The notes: generated by a model from the sequence alone, not told the origin. DNA of 51,768 nucleotides from an uncultured Modestobacter sp. (GCF_947486615.1 NZ_CANKUD010000007.1:1-51768); one strand, 5' to 3'. Shown: positions 32,261 to 40,904, counted from the first letter of the stretch. Translations and numbers: made by a program.

Positions 32261-32820
32261 CGCAGCCGCTGGGGCAGCCCGGCGACGACGAACCACACCT
32301 CGTCGGCGGTCGCGGCCAGCCGCTGGTTGACCTCGCCCAGGGTGTCCCGGAACAGCCGCCCGGCGCGGGTCTCCGGCACCACGCCCAGCCCCACCTCGTC
32401 GCTGACCGCGACCACGTGCGCCGGCGTCATCACCCAGTTGTCGACCAGCGCGTCACAGCGGGCGCTGAGGCGGTCGCGGGCCGCGGCGGCGTCGGTGGCC
32501 GAGCCGGCCGCGTGGGCGCCGGCGGTGTCCAGGGTGTCCCAGATGCCGGTCTCGTCCATCAGCGCGGCCACCCAGGTGGTCACGCTGTCCACCAGCACCG
32601 CCCCGGCGCGGATCAGCTCCGACGGCGCCGTCGTCTCCAGCGTCGTCCAGCCGGCCGGGCGGCGGTCGCGGTGCGCGGCGACCCGGGCCGCCCACTCGGC
32701 GTCGGTGTCGTCGACCCGGGAGGTGGCGAGGTAGGTGACCTCGGACCAGTCCGCCAGCAGCTGCTCGGCGTGCGCCGACTTGCCCGACCGCGAACCGCCG
32801 AGCACCAGCGTCCGGCTCAC
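32257..32820 (-). CDS. cobU: Adenosylcobinamide kinase / adenosylcobinamide-phosphate guanylyltransferase
   Basis: A 187-residue bifunctional CobU (CobP). The P-loop LVLGGSRSGKSAHAEQLL opens the protein; VTYLATSRVDDTDAEWAARVAAHRDRRP contains the guanylylated-His region, and VSDEVGLGVVPETRAGRLFRD and LGEVNQRLAATADEVWFVVAGLP follow, as in the family. The GTG start overlaps the cobC stop (GTGA), and its stop overlaps cobS, so the three are coupled. Confidence 0.97.
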   Translation of the reverse strand: MSRTLVLGGSRSGKSAHAEQLLADWSEVTYLATSRVDDTDAEWAARVAAHRDRRPAGWTTLETTAPSELIRAGAVLVDSVTTWVAALMDETGIWDTLDTAGAHAAGSATDAAAARDRLSARCDALVDNWVMTPAHVVAVSDEVGLGVVPETRAGRLFRDTLGEVNQRLAATADEVWFVVAGLPQRLR

Positions 32821-33380
32821 GGCAGCTCCAGCCGGGTGACCGTGCCGTTGTGCGGCGTCACGCCTGGCAGCTGGTCGGGGCCGAGCCCGGCGACCACCGC
32901 CTGCGCGGCGCGGATGGTGTCGCCGTGGGTGACCAGCGCGACGACGTCGGCCGGCGGGTCGGCGCGCAGGCCCTCCAGGTAGGCGGCGACCCGGGCGTGC
33001 AGCTCGGCCAGGCTCTCCCCGCCCTCGGCCGACCAGTGCGGGTCGGTCCAGTCGACGACGTCCCACAGCTCGCGCGAGGGCCGGCCCTCCAGCACGCCGT
33101 AGCCCTGCTCGCGCAACGCCGGGGTGGTGGTCAGGGTCAGCCCGGTGGCGGCGGCGCAGTGCTCGGCGGTCTGCACGGCCCGCAGCAGGTCGCTGGAGAC
33201 CAGGGCGCCGGGACCGGCGCCGTCCCGGGTGAGTGCGGCCAGCTCGGCCGCGGCCTGTGCGGCCTGCCGGTGGCCGAGCTCGGTGAGCGGGACGTGTGCG
33301 GTCTGCCCCTGCATCAGCCCGGCGGCGTTCCACTCGCTCTGCCCGTGCCGGACGAGCAGGAGGGTGAGCGGGCCGGTCAT
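32817..33380 (-). CDS. cobC: Histidine phosphatase family protein, probable alpha-ribazole phosphatase
   Basis: A 187-residue histidine-phosphatase-fold protein. The catalytic RHG motif is in LLLVRHGQSEWN near residue 10, the second-half motif is VALVTHGDTIRA, and the phosphate-binding region LVSSDLLRAVQTAE and LREQGYGVLEGRP match CobC/PhoE-like enzymes. CobC function (removing phosphate from alpha-ribazole phosphate or adenosylcobalamin phosphate) is inferred from its place as first gene of the cobC-U-S operon. A general phosphoglycerate-mutase-like phosphatase is the alternative. Confidence 0.85.
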   Translation of the reverse strand: MTGPLTLLLVRHGQSEWNAAGLMQGQTAHVPLTELGHRQAAQAAAELAALTRDGAGPGALVSSDLLRAVQTAEHCAAATGLTLTTTPALREQGYGVLEGRPSRELWDVVDWTDPHWSAEGGESLAELHARVAAYLEGLRADPPADVVALVTHGDTIRAAQAVVAGLGPDQLPGVTPHNGTVTRLELP

Positions 33381-33479
33381 CGCCAGGCAGCCTAGGTGGC
33401 GGTGAACCGGCCGCGGCCGGGGGCCCGCCGGTCAGGAACGTCCAAGCCGGCGGACCCGCGCCCGGCGCAGACTGCCGGC

Positions 33480-33875
33480 ATGACGACGCCTGCACCGGTG
33501 AACCTGACCGCGGCCCTGGCCACCTTCGACGAGGTCTACAGCCCGCGCATCGTGGGCCGGGTCAACGACTACGACGTCCGCATCGCGCACTCCCTCGGGG
33601 AGCACGTCTGGCACGTGCACGAGGACACCGACGAGTTCTTCCTCGTCCTCGAGGGACGGTTCGACGTCGCGCTCCGCGACGTCGAGGGCACCGAGACGAC
33701 CGTCGAGCTGCGCCAGGGGGACACCTTCGTCGTGCCGCGGGGCACGGAGCACAAGCCCTCCTCGACCGGCGGCTCGATCCTGATGTTCGAGCCCACCGGC
33801 ACGGTGACCACCGGCGACCGGGCGGACGTCGTCGTCCCCGCGCACGTGCAGCGGACGGCGGGCCGCGAGCTCTGA
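33480..33875 (+). CDS. Cupin domain-containing protein
   Basis: A 131-residue single-domain cupin. Motif 1 is EHVWHVHEDTDEFFLVLEG (metal ligands H, H, E) and motif 2 is LRQGDTFVVPRGTEHKP (H). This metal-binding set is complete, so it may be a small dioxygenase, isomerase or ligand sensor. It is a single gene divergent from cobC; the substrate is unknown. The ATG lacks a strong ribosome binding site. Confidence 0.93.
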   Translation: MTTPAPVNLTAALATFDEVYSPRIVGRVNDYDVRIAHSLGEHVWHVHEDTDEFFLVLEGRFDVALRDVEGTETTVELRQGDTFVVPRGTEHKPSSTGGSILMFEPTGTVTTGDRADVVVPAHVQRTAGREL

Positions 33876-33912
33876 CGGTCCGGGCGGTGGGCAGGCGACC
33901 GCAGGCGGCTCG

Positions 33913-33925
33913 TACCGTCGCAGCC
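33913..33925 (+). promoter_or_regulatory. Candidate leaderless promoter of the Fic-like gene
   Basis: TACCGT (33913-33918) ends seven bases before the GTG at 33926, which has no ribosome binding site. This spacing fits a -10 element with transcription starting at the start codon. No clear -35 is visible. Confidence 0.3.
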
Positions 33926-34723
33926 GTGACGATCCCGCTGCGCCCCGGCGCCGGCCGGGCCCCCCGGCCCGCCGCCCGCCCGACCGGCCCCGACCCGCTC
34001 GCGCCGCTGATGGACCTGCCCGGCGTCGCCGAGGCCGCAGAGGGGGCCCGCGCCGCCGTCGACCGCCTGCTCGGGCACAAGGTGCTCCGCCGGGAGTCCG
34101 CCGGGGTGAGCGCGGAGTCCGCGCTGCGCGGCGCCCGGGCCTCGGCCGCGCTGGAGGGCGTGGACGTGCCGCTGGCGCAGCTGCGCGCCGGGGAGGTCGA
34201 GGACCCCGTCGTCCAGGGGGCGCTGCGGGTGTCGGTCGGGCTCGGCTCGATGGTGGAGACCTGGGAGCGGGCACCCGGTCAGGTGCTCGCCCGGCTGCAC
34301 GTCCTAGCGGCCGCGGACCTGGCCGACTCCGCCGATCTGGGCCGCCCGAACGGCGCGGCCGGGCCGCGGCTGGGCGGGCTGTTCTCGATCATCACCGGCG
34401 CCACCACGGTGCCGGCCGTGGTGATCGCCGGAGTGGTGCACGGCGAGCTCGCCGCCCTCGCGCCGTTCGGCACCCAGGACGGCGTGGTCGCCCGCGCCGC
34501 CGGCCGGCTGGTCGGGATCACCCGCGGCCTCGACCCGAAGGCCGTGTCGGTGCCCGAGGTCGGGTTCGCCGAGCTCGGCGCGGAGGCCCACGTCGCGGCG
34601 CTCGCCGGTTACCGCTCCGGTGGACCCGACGGGCTGGCCGGCTGGCTGGTGCACTGCTGCCGGGCGACCGAGCACGGCGCCACCGAGGGCCTGGCGATCT
34701 GCGAGAGCCTGCTCCGCGGCTGA
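33926..34723 (+). CDS. Fic-like fold protein with a degenerate active site
   Basis: A 265-residue protein of the kind often labelled oxidoreductase, conserved near the actinobacterial ssd-tad locus. Residues 62-78 (SAESALRGARASAALEG) contain the S-x-x-x-E-G pattern of the Fic inhibitory helix (S73, E77, G78). Residues 171-196 (VHGELAALAPFG, then TQDGVVARAAGRLV) align with the Fic core HPFxxGNGRxxR: Pro180, Phe181, Gly186 and Arg190 are kept, but the catalytic His is Ala179, Asn is Asp185 and the first Arg is Val187. It therefore looks like a Fic relative that cannot AMPylate by the usual mechanism. No Rossmann or oxidoreductase motif is visible. Confidence 0.7.
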   Translation: MTIPLRPGAGRAPRPAARPTGPDPLAPLMDLPGVAEAAEGARAAVDRLLGHKVLRRESAGVSAESALRGARASAALEGVDVPLAQLRAGEVEDPVVQGALRVSVGLGSMVETWERAPGQVLARLHVLAAADLADSADLGRPNGAAGPRLGGLFSIITGATTVPAVVIAGVVHGELAALAPFGTQDGVVARAAGRLVGITRGLDPKAVSVPEVGFAELGAEAHVAALAGYRSGGPDGLAGWLVHCCRATEHGATEGLAICESLLRG

Positions 34724-34772
34724 GCCCGCCGTCCGGTCTGCCGTACCGCGGTGTGGCCCCGACACTGGGGAG

Positions 34773-35762
34773 ATGCGCTTCCTCGAGGTCGACGGTCTGG
34801 GACAGGTCAGCCGGGTCGGGCTGGGCACGTGGCAGTTCGGCTCCCGGGAGTGGGGGTACGGCGCCGACTACGCCTCCGGTCCGGCCCGGGACATCGTTCG
34901 CCGGGCCCGCGAGCTGGGCGTCACCTTCTTCGACACCGCCGAGGTCTACGGCATGGGCAAGAGCGAGCGGATCCTCGGCGCGGCGCTGGGGGACGACCGC
35001 GGCTCGGTCGTCGTGGCGAGCAAGGTCTTCCCGGTCGCGCCCTTCCCGGCCGTCGTCCGCAACCGGGCCCTGGGCAGCGCCCGCCGGTTGGAGCTCGACC
35101 GCATCCCGCTGTACCAGGTGCACTGGCCCAACCCCGTCGTCCCGGACTCGGTGCTCATGCCGGGGCTGCGCACCCTGCTCGACGAGGGGCGCATCGGTGC
35201 CGTCGGCGTCTCCAACTACCCGCTGGACCGCTGGCGCGCCGCCGACGCCGCACTGGGCGGGCCGGTGGTCAGCAACCAGGTGCAGTTCTCCCTGGCCTCC
35301 GCCGGTCCGCTGGCGGACCTGGTGCCCTTCGCCGAGCGGGAGGGACGGCTGGTGATCGCCTACAGCCCGCTCGCCCAGGGGCTGCTCGGAGGCCGGTACT
35401 CCCTCGACCACCGCCCCGGCGGCGTCCGGGCGACCAACCCGCTGTTCGGCACGGAGAACCTGCGTCGCGCCGAGCCGCTCCTCCAGCTGCTCCGGGACGT
35501 CGCCGCCGCCCACCAGGCGAAGCCCGCCCAGGTGGCGCTGGCCTGGCTGCTCGGCCTGCCGCAGGTGGTCGTCATCCCGGGGGCGTCCAGCGTCGAGCAG
35601 CTCGAGTCGAACGTGGCGGCCGCCGAGCTGGAGCTGACCCCGGCCGAGCAGCAGGCGCTGACGGCCGCGGCCCAGGACTTCCAGCCGGTCTCGGCTGCCC
35701 GCACCGTGGCCGACCAGGTGCGCGAGAAGGTGGCCCAGGTGCGGGCGCGCGTGGGCGGCTGA
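34773..35762 (+). CDS. Aldo/keto reductase
   Basis: A 329-residue (beta/alpha)8 NADPH-dependent reductase. It starts VSRVGLGTWQFGSREWGYG; the catalytic Asp and Tyr are in FFDTAEVYGMGKSERILG (GxxxxxDTAxxYG), the Lys in VVVASKVFPV, and the active-site His in YQVHWPNPVVP. VGVSNYPLDRW, VSNQVQFSL, IAYSPLAQGLLGGRY and VVIPGASSVEQLESNV follow. All four catalytic residues are present. The ATG is chosen by GGGGAG upstream; the frame is open into the preceding gene. Substrate unknown. Confidence 0.95.
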   Translation: MRFLEVDGLGQVSRVGLGTWQFGSREWGYGADYASGPARDIVRRARELGVTFFDTAEVYGMGKSERILGAALGDDRGSVVVASKVFPVAPFPAVVRNRALGSARRLELDRIPLYQVHWPNPVVPDSVLMPGLRTLLDEGRIGAVGVSNYPLDRWRAADAALGGPVVSNQVQFSLASAGPLADLVPFAEREGRLVIAYSPLAQGLLGGRYSLDHRPGGVRATNPLFGTENLRRAEPLLQLLRDVAAAHQAKPAQVALAWLLGLPQVVVIPGASSVEQLESNVAAAELELTPAEQQALTAAAQDFQPVSAARTVADQVREKVAQVRARVGG

Positions 35763-35777
35763 CCCGCCGGCGGTCAG
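35759..35777. terminator. Hairpin spanning the convergent stops of the AKR and HAD genes
   Basis: CTGACC (35759-35764) pairs with GGTCAG (35772-35777). The TGA of the aldo/keto reductase lies in the left arm and the HAD stop in the right arm, the same design as between the MoaD-like gene and cobS. The stem is only 6 bp. Confidence 0.35.
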
Positions 35778-36637
35778 GCGCCGGGACGACGCCGGCGACC
35801 GGGCGAGGGCAGCGAGAGGGCCGGGCCCGCGACCGGGGCGGCCGACGGGAGCACCCGGAGCGCGCGCCGGCGGGCGTACCAGGCGATCCCGGCGACGGCG
35901 GCGCCCACGCCCATCGCGGTGCCGGTGACCACCGGGGTGCGTGCCGCGGCCGAGCGGGAGCGCAGCGTCACCGGGCGGGTGAACTCCAGCACCGGCCAGC
36001 CCCGCTCGGCGGCGGCGCGGCGCAGCCCACGGTCGGGGTTGACCGCCGTGGGGTGCCCCACCGCCTCGAGCATCGGCAGGTCGGTGACCGAGTCGCTGTA
36101 GGCGAAGCAGTCGGTCAGGTCCCAGCCCTGCTCGGCGGCCAGGTCGCGCATCGCGGCGGCCTTGTTCTCGCCGTAGGCGTAGAACTCGATCTCGCCGGTG
36201 TACCTGCCGTCGCGGGTGACCATCCGGGTGGCGACCACCCGGTCCACCCCGAGCATCTCGCCGATCGGCTCCACCATCTCCGCGCCGCTGCTGGAGACGA
36301 TCACCACCGCCCGGCCGGCGGCCCGGTGCGCCTCGATCACGTCGGCGGCCTCGTCGTAGATCAGCGGGTCGACGATCTCGTGCAGCGTCTCCCGGACGAT
36401 GTCGTGCACCACGGCGACGTCCCAGCCGGTGGTCATCGCGGTGATCTGGCGGCGCATCCGTTCCATCTGGACGGCGTCGGCGCCGGCGAGGGAGAAGACG
36501 AACTGCGCGTAGGCGCCCTTGAGGACGGCCCGTCGGTTGATCAGCCCACCCTGGAAGAACGGTCGTCCGAAGGCCAGGGTGCTGGACTTCGCGATGACCG
36601 TCTTGTCCAGGTCGAAGAACGCCGCAGCGCGGGTCAT
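35774..36637 (-). CDS. HAD-IB family hydrolase (SerB-like phosphatase)
   Basis: A 287-residue HAD hydrolase. Motif I is AAFFDLDKTVIAKSS (nucleophile Asp in DLDKT), motif II is VVIVSSSGAEMVEP, and motif III/IV is KAAAMRDLAAEQGWDLTDCFAYSDSVTDLPMLEAVGHPTAVNPD. A helical cap lies between. Near the C-terminus is one hydrophobic helix (VVTGTAMGVGAAVAGIAWYA), followed by an Arg-rich tail, so it may be membrane-anchored. The ATG follows GTGGAGGAC. It is divergent from ssd, matching the conserved actinobacterial arrangement; the substrate is not known. Confidence 0.92.
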   Translation of the reverse strand: MTRAAAFFDLDKTVIAKSSTLAFGRPFFQGGLINRRAVLKGAYAQFVFSLAGADAVQMERMRRQITAMTTGWDVAVVHDIVRETLHEIVDPLIYDEAADVIEAHRAAGRAVVIVSSSGAEMVEPIGEMLGVDRVVATRMVTRDGRYTGEIEFYAYGENKAAAMRDLAAEQGWDLTDCFAYSDSVTDLPMLEAVGHPTAVNPDRGLRRAAAERGWPVLEFTRPVTLRSRSAAARTPVVTGTAMGVGAAVAGIAWYARRRALRVLPSAAPVAGPALSLPSPGRRRRPGA

Positions 36638-36762
36638 GTCCTCCACGGTAAGGGGATCGGCAGATCGGGCCGCCGGGTGCAGCGGAATCCACACCCCGAT
36701 GGGTGGTCCACAGATCCGCTGCGGGGCTGTTCCGCCGCCGGCCCGTGGTCTGCGCTGGTGCG

Positions 36763-37857
36763 GTGTCCACCGTCAGCCGCGCCGCCGGCCCCGCCCCTGC
36801 CCGCCCGCTCGTCGTCAGCACCGACCCGGTGCTGCTCGACGACCTGCTCCGGCTGCTGGCCGCCGCCGGCAGCACCGGGGAGCTGACCAGCGGCGGGAGC
36901 CCGCTGCGCCGCGCGCACCGCGATGCGCCACTGGTCCTGCTCGGCACCGAGGTGCTCGGCAGCGCCGCGGTGCGGGCCCTGCCGCGGCGGCCCGGGCTGC
37001 TGGTGGTCGCCGCGGGCGAGCCGGGGCCCGAGGTCTGGCCGGCGGCGGTCGAGCTGGGCGCCGAACGGGTCGTGGTGCTGCCGCGGGACGAGACCTGGCT
37101 GGTCGAGCGGGTCGCGGCGGCCGTGCGGGCACCGGTGCGACCGGGCTGGTTGGCCGTGGTCGGCGGGGCCTGCGGCGGCGCCGGGGCCAGCACCCTGGCC
37201 ACCGCCCTGGCCCTGACCGCCCGCACCCGCGCCGGGGACGACGTGCTGCTCGTCGACGGGGACGGCTGGGGCGCCGGCCTGGACCTGCTGCTGGGCGCGG
37301 AGAGCGCGCCCGGGCTGCGCTGGCCCGAGCTGGCCGGGGTGAGCGGGCGGGTCGCCGGCCCGGCGCTGGCCGCCGCGCTCCCGGAGGCCGCCGGGGTCGC
37401 CGTGCTCGCCGCCTCCCGCGAGCAGCCGCAGCCGGTGGTCCCCGACGCGCTGCTCGCGGTGGCCGCCGGCGCCCGGGACAGTGGCTGCGGGGTGGTGGTC
37501 GACCTGCCCGTCCACGGGGACGGCGCCGCGGAACTGCTGGCCGAGGCGGACCTGGCCGTGCTGGTGGTCCCAGCCCGGCTGCGGGCGGCGGTGGCCGCCC
37601 GCCCGCTGGTCCGCGGCCCGGACGGCGAACCGCGCCCCTGGTCGTCGGCCCTGGTGGTGACCCGGCCGGTGCCCGGCGGGCTGACCCGCGCCCAGGTGGC
37701 CGACGCCGTCGGGCGGCCGGTCTTCGCCGAGCTGGCCGCCGACCGGTCGGCGGTGGCCCGCAGCGAGCGGGGCGAACCGCCGTCCATCGCCGGCCGCGCG
37801 CCGTTCGGCGTGCTCGGCCGGCTGCTGCTGGCCCAGCTGCCCGGGCGGACGGCGTGA
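36763..37857 (+). CDS. ssd: Septum site-determining protein Ssd / TadZ-like
   Basis: A 364-residue MinD/CpaE-like ATPase that begins the tad operon. An N-terminal receiver-like region (LVVSTDPVLLDDLLRLLAAAG) precedes the deviant Walker A VGGACGGAGASTLATALALTAR (Gly/Ala where the signature Lys is usual) and LLVDGDGWGAGLDLLLG. VVVDLPVHGDG and VLVVPARLRAAV follow. It resembles mycobacterial Rv3660c (Ssd) and probably localises the pilus machine, or acts on septum placement. The start is GTG (MSTVSRAAG); an upstream GTG is in frame but lacks coding character. Confidence 0.88.
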   Translation: MSTVSRAAGPAPARPLVVSTDPVLLDDLLRLLAAAGSTGELTSGGSPLRRAHRDAPLVLLGTEVLGSAAVRALPRRPGLLVVAAGEPGPEVWPAAVELGAERVVVLPRDETWLVERVAAAVRAPVRPGWLAVVGGACGGAGASTLATALALTARTRAGDDVLLVDGDGWGAGLDLLLGAESAPGLRWPELAGVSGRVAGPALAAALPEAAGVAVLAASREQPQPVVPDALLAVAAGARDSGCGVVVDLPVHGDGAAELLAEADLAVLVVPARLRAAVAARPLVRGPDGEPRPWSSALVVTRPVPGGLTRAQVADAVGRPVFAELAADRSAVARSERGEPPSIAGRAPFGVLGRLLLAQLPGRTA

Positions 37858-39008
37858 GCGCGGAGGCGGCGTCCCCGCTGGTCGAGCGGGTGCGGGCGCG
37901 GCTCGCCGCGGTCTCCGGACCGCCCAGCCCGGCCGCGGTCGCGGCGCTGGTCCGGGAGGAGTCCGGCGGCCTGCTCGGCGACCGCGGGGTGCTCGACGCC
38001 GTCCGGGCCGCCACCGACGAGCTGTCCGGGGCCGGGGCGCTCGAGCCGCTGCTGCGCACCCCCGGGGTCACCGACGTGCTGGTCAACGGCCCGGACTCGG
38101 TGTGGATCGACCGGGGGAGCGGTCTGGAGCCGGTCGACGTCCGGTTCGTCGACGAGGGCGCCGTCCGCCGGCTGGCGGTGCGGCTGGCGGCGTCGGCGGG
38201 CCGGCGGCTGGACGACGCATCGCCGTGGGTGGACGCCGGCCTGCCCGACGGCACCCGGCTGCACGCCGTGCTGCCCCCGGTGTCCGGGTCGGGCACCTGC
38301 CTGTCGCTGCGGGTGCTGCGCCGGGCGGTGCTGTCCTACGCCGACCTCGCCGCGCGCGGCGCCTTCCCGGGGGCCTCCGCCGACCTGCTGGCGGCCGCGG
38401 TGACGGCCCGGCTGGCGTTCCTGGTGACCGGCGGCACGGGCACCGGGAAGACCACCGTGCTCTCCGCGCTACTGGGCCTGGCCGACCCGATCGACCGGGT
38501 GGTGCTCTGCGAGGACGCCCCGGAGCTCACCCCGCAGCACCCGCACGTCGTCCGGCTGCTCACCCGGCCGCCCAACGTCGAGGCCGCCGGGGCGGTGACG
38601 CTGCGCGACCTGGTCCGGCAGGCGCTGCGGATGCGGCCCGACCGGCTGGTGGTGGGCGAGGTCCGGGGTGCGGAGGTGGTCGACCTGCTCGCCGCGCTGA
38701 ACACCGGGCACGACGGCGGCTGCGGCACCGTGCACGTCAACCGGGCCGCCGACCTGCCCGCCCGGCTGGAGGCGCTCGGCGGTGCGGCGGGTCTCGGGCG
38801 GGCGGCGGTGCACAGCCAGGCCGCGGCCGCGCTGTCCCTGGTGGTGCACCTGCGGCGGGGGCCGGCCGGGCGGCACGTGGCCGAGCTGGGCGTCGTCCGG
38901 CGGCGGGGCGAGCTGATCGAGGTGGCGGCAGGCTGGCGGGCGGACGGCGGCGACTGTCCGGCCCGCTCGGAGCTGGCCGACCTGCTCGGCGTGCAGGTAC
39001 CCGGGTGA
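37854..39008 (+). CDS. tadA: TadA/CpaF family secretion ATPase
   Basis: A 384-residue type II/IV secretion ATPase powering Flp pilus assembly. TPGVTDVLVNGPDSVWIDRGSG and LDDASPWVDAGLPDGTRLHAV match the CpaF N-domain. Walker A is LVTGGTGTGKTTVLSALL, the Asp box is VVLCEDAPELTP, and the His/Walker B region is RMRPDRLVVGEVRGAEVVDLLAALNTGHDGGCGTVHVN. The GTG overlaps the ssd stop, and its stop overlaps tadB. Confidence 0.96.
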   Translation: MSAEAASPLVERVRARLAAVSGPPSPAAVAALVREESGGLLGDRGVLDAVRAATDELSGAGALEPLLRTPGVTDVLVNGPDSVWIDRGSGLEPVDVRFVDEGAVRRLAVRLAASAGRRLDDASPWVDAGLPDGTRLHAVLPPVSGSGTCLSLRVLRRAVLSYADLAARGAFPGASADLLAAAVTARLAFLVTGGTGTGKTTVLSALLGLADPIDRVVLCEDAPELTPQHPHVVRLLTRPPNVEAAGAVTLRDLVRQALRMRPDRLVVGEVRGAEVVDLLAALNTGHDGGCGTVHVNRAADLPARLEALGGAAGLGRAAVHSQAAAALSLVVHLRRGPAGRHVAELGVVRRRGELIEVAAGWRADGGDCPARSELADLLGVQVPG

Positions 39009-39790
39009 GGCCGGCGCTGCTCTGCCTCGCGGCGGCGCTGCTGGCCTGGCCGTCCGGCGCCCGGCCCGGCCGGCTCACGCCCCGGCGCACCGCCGGCCGT
39101 GTGCCGTTCCCCGGCCTGGCCGGCCGGGGCGGGGTGGTCCTCCTGGCGGGGGCGGCGGCCGTTGTCGGGGCGCTGGCCTCCACCCCGGTGGTGGCCGTCC
39201 TGGCGGCGGTCTGCGCGGGGTGCGCCGGCCGTGCGCTGCAGTCGCGACAGCGGGCGGCGGCCGAGCAGCGGCGGACCCGCGCGCTGGTGGAGGCGCTGGG
39301 CGTGCTGACCGCGGAGGTGCGCGCCGGCCGCTCCCTGACCGAGGCGACCGGTGCGGCCGTCGACGGCTGCCCCGACCCGGTCACCGCGGCGGCGCTCGGA
39401 CCGGTGTTGCGGCTGGGCGAGCCCCCATCAGGTCCGGCGGACGGTGGGTGTGCCGCGGCGCTGGTCCGGATCGCGGCGGCCGTGCGGCTGAGCGCGCACA
39501 CCGGCTGCTCGCTGGCCGGGGTGCTCACCGCCGTGGAGGACGACCTGCGGGCCCGGCTGCGGGCCGAGGAGGAGCTGCGGTCGGCGGTGGCCGGCCCGCG
39601 GGCCAGCGCAGCCGTGCTCGCCGGGCTGCCCGTGCTGGGCCTGCTGATGGGCAGCGGGATCGGCGCCGACCCGTGGCGGGTGCTCACCACCACGGCGCCC
39701 GGCACGGCACTGCTGGTCGCCGGGGTCGGCCTGGAGCTGGTCGGCACGGCCTGGTCGGCCCGCCTGGTCCGGCGCGCGGTGCGGCAGTGA
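39005..39790 (+). CDS. tadB: TadB-like type II secretion F family platform protein
   Basis: A 261-residue inner-membrane platform protein. An N-terminal hydrophobic region (GGVVLLAGAAAVVGALAST to AVLAAVCAGCAG) is followed by the F-domain helices: LVEALGVLTAEVRAGRSLTEAT, LVRIAAAVRLSAHTGCSLAGVLTAVEDDLRARLRAEEELR, and paired C-terminal membrane helices. The GTG overlaps the tadA stop (GTGA). Confidence 0.88.
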   Translation: MRPALLCLAAALLAWPSGARPGRLTPRRTAGRVPFPGLAGRGGVVLLAGAAAVVGALASTPVVAVLAAVCAGCAGRALQSRQRAAAEQRRTRALVEALGVLTAEVRAGRSLTEATGAAVDGCPDPVTAAALGPVLRLGEPPSGPADGGCAAALVRIAAAVRLSAHTGCSLAGVLTAVEDDLRARLRAEEELRSAVAGPRASAAVLAGLPVLGLLMGSGIGADPWRVLTTTAPGTALLVAGVGLELVGTAWSARLVRRAVRQ

Positions 39791-39797
39791 GCCGGCG

Positions 39798-40526
39798 GTG
39801 ACCGCGGTCGCGGTGGCGGCGCTCGCCGGGGCGCTGCTGCTGTGGGCGCCGGCCGCCGACGTCCGGCGGGACCGGCTGGCGGCGGTCGCGCCTCGGCCAC
39901 AGCCCGCTGCCGCCCGGACCCGGGCGCCGGACCGGCCGCCCGGGACGGCGCGGCGCTGGTCGATGGCCGCGGCGGCCGGAGCGGGAGCCCTCCTCCTGCT
40001 CGGCGGCGGGCTCCCGGCCGCAGTGCTGGCGGTCGGCGCGACGGTGCTGGCCGAGCGGCTGCTGCGCCGGGCCGGGGCGTCCCCGGACGACGAGGAGCGG
40101 CTGGCCCGCGACCTGCCGGTGGCCTGCGACCTGCTCGCCGTCTGCCTGACCGCCGGCACCCCGGTGGGCGCCGCGGTGGCCGCGGTCGGCGGCTCGGTGG
40201 CCGGGCCGCTGGGCGAGCGGCTGGTCGCCGTCGGCGGGCTGTACCGCCTCGGCGCCGCTCCGCGACGGGCCTGGGCCGGGGCGCCGCCGCCGGTCGACGC
40301 GCTGGCGCGGGTGGTGGTGCGGGCGGGGGAGTCGGGGTCGGCCGTCGCCCCGGCCCTGCAGCGGCTGGCCGGCGACCTGCGCAGCAGTCAGCACAGCCGG
40401 GTCGAGGCCGCCGTCCGCCGGGCGGGGGTGTGGGTGCTGGCTCCGCTGGGGCTCTGCTTCCTGCCGGCGTTCCTGTGCCTGGGCGTCGTCCCGCTCGTCC
40501 TCGGGATCGCCGCGGACGTCTTCTGA
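39798..40526 (+). CDS. tadC: TadC-like type II secretion F family platform protein
   Basis: A 242-residue second platform protein with a GTG start 7 bases after tadB. It has N-terminal helices (VAVAALAGALLLWAP; GAGALLLLGGGLPAAVLAVGATVLAE), the F-domain DLPVACDLLAVCLTAGTPVGAAVAAVGG, ALARVVVRAGESGSAVAPALQRLAGDLR, and a C-terminal VLAPLGLCFLPAFLCLGVVPLVLGIA helix pair. It probably works with TadB as the pilus platform. Confidence 0.88.
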   Translation: MTAVAVAALAGALLLWAPAADVRRDRLAAVAPRPQPAAARTRAPDRPPGTARRWSMAAAAGAGALLLLGGGLPAAVLAVGATVLAERLLRRAGASPDDEERLARDLPVACDLLAVCLTAGTPVGAAVAAVGGSVAGPLGERLVAVGGLYRLGAAPRRAWAGAPPPVDALARVVVRAGESGSAVAPALQRLAGDLRSSQHSRVEAAVRRAGVWVLAPLGLCFLPAFLCLGVVPLVLGIAADVF

Positions 40527-40658
40527 CGTCGCGCTGCCCGGCGTCCACATCCGCGGCGGCCGTCCACACCCCGCCGGCAGCCCTGGGAACCCGGCCCGGT
40601 CGACCACAGGCTCGATCCCGACGGGCCGGCGAGCGGCCCGCGGAGAGGGGACGCGGAG

Positions 40659-40898
40659 ATGGACACCCAGGAGGACGTGGAGATGGACATCCAGGAGGAG
40701 GTGCCGACGCCGAGGCGGGTGCGGCGCTGGCTGCGGGTCCGGGTCGTCGAGGAGGAGGGGATGAGCACTGCGGAGTACGCCGTGGGCACCGTCGCGGCCT
40801 GCGCGTTCGCCGCGGTGCTCTACAAGGTGGTCACCGGCGGCTCGGTGGTGTCGGCGCTGGGCGACCTGGTGCAGTCGGCGCTCGCCACGCTGTCCTGA
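40659..40898 (+). CDS. DUF4244 family Flp-type pilin
   Basis: A 79-residue pilin precursor. A long charged leader (about 34 residues, many acidic, then RRVRRWLRVRVVEEEG) precedes a prepilin-type site EEG^MSTAEYAVGTVAAC, with Glu at +5 and Tyr at +6 as in Flp pilins, followed by the hydrophobic stalk VAACAFAAVLYKVVTG. A GGACGCGGAG ribosome binding site precedes the ATG. It is likely the major pilus subunit. The prepilin peptidase is not in this window. Confidence 0.88.
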   Translation: MDTQEDVEMDIQEEVPTPRRVRRWLRVRVVEEEGMSTAEYAVGTVAACAFAAVLYKVVTGGSVVSALGDLVQSALATLS

Positions 40899-40904
40899 GT
40901 CGAC

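Noticed and set aside
33381..33479. Cobalamin riboswitch upstream of cobC
   Set aside because: The 99-bp divergent gap is too short and has none of the conserved blocks.
34518..38264. A 1248-codon minus-strand open frame
   Set aside because: It runs antisense through the AKR, HAD, ssd and tadA genes with low-complexity Arg/Pro/Gln composition; long shadow frames are expected at this GC content.
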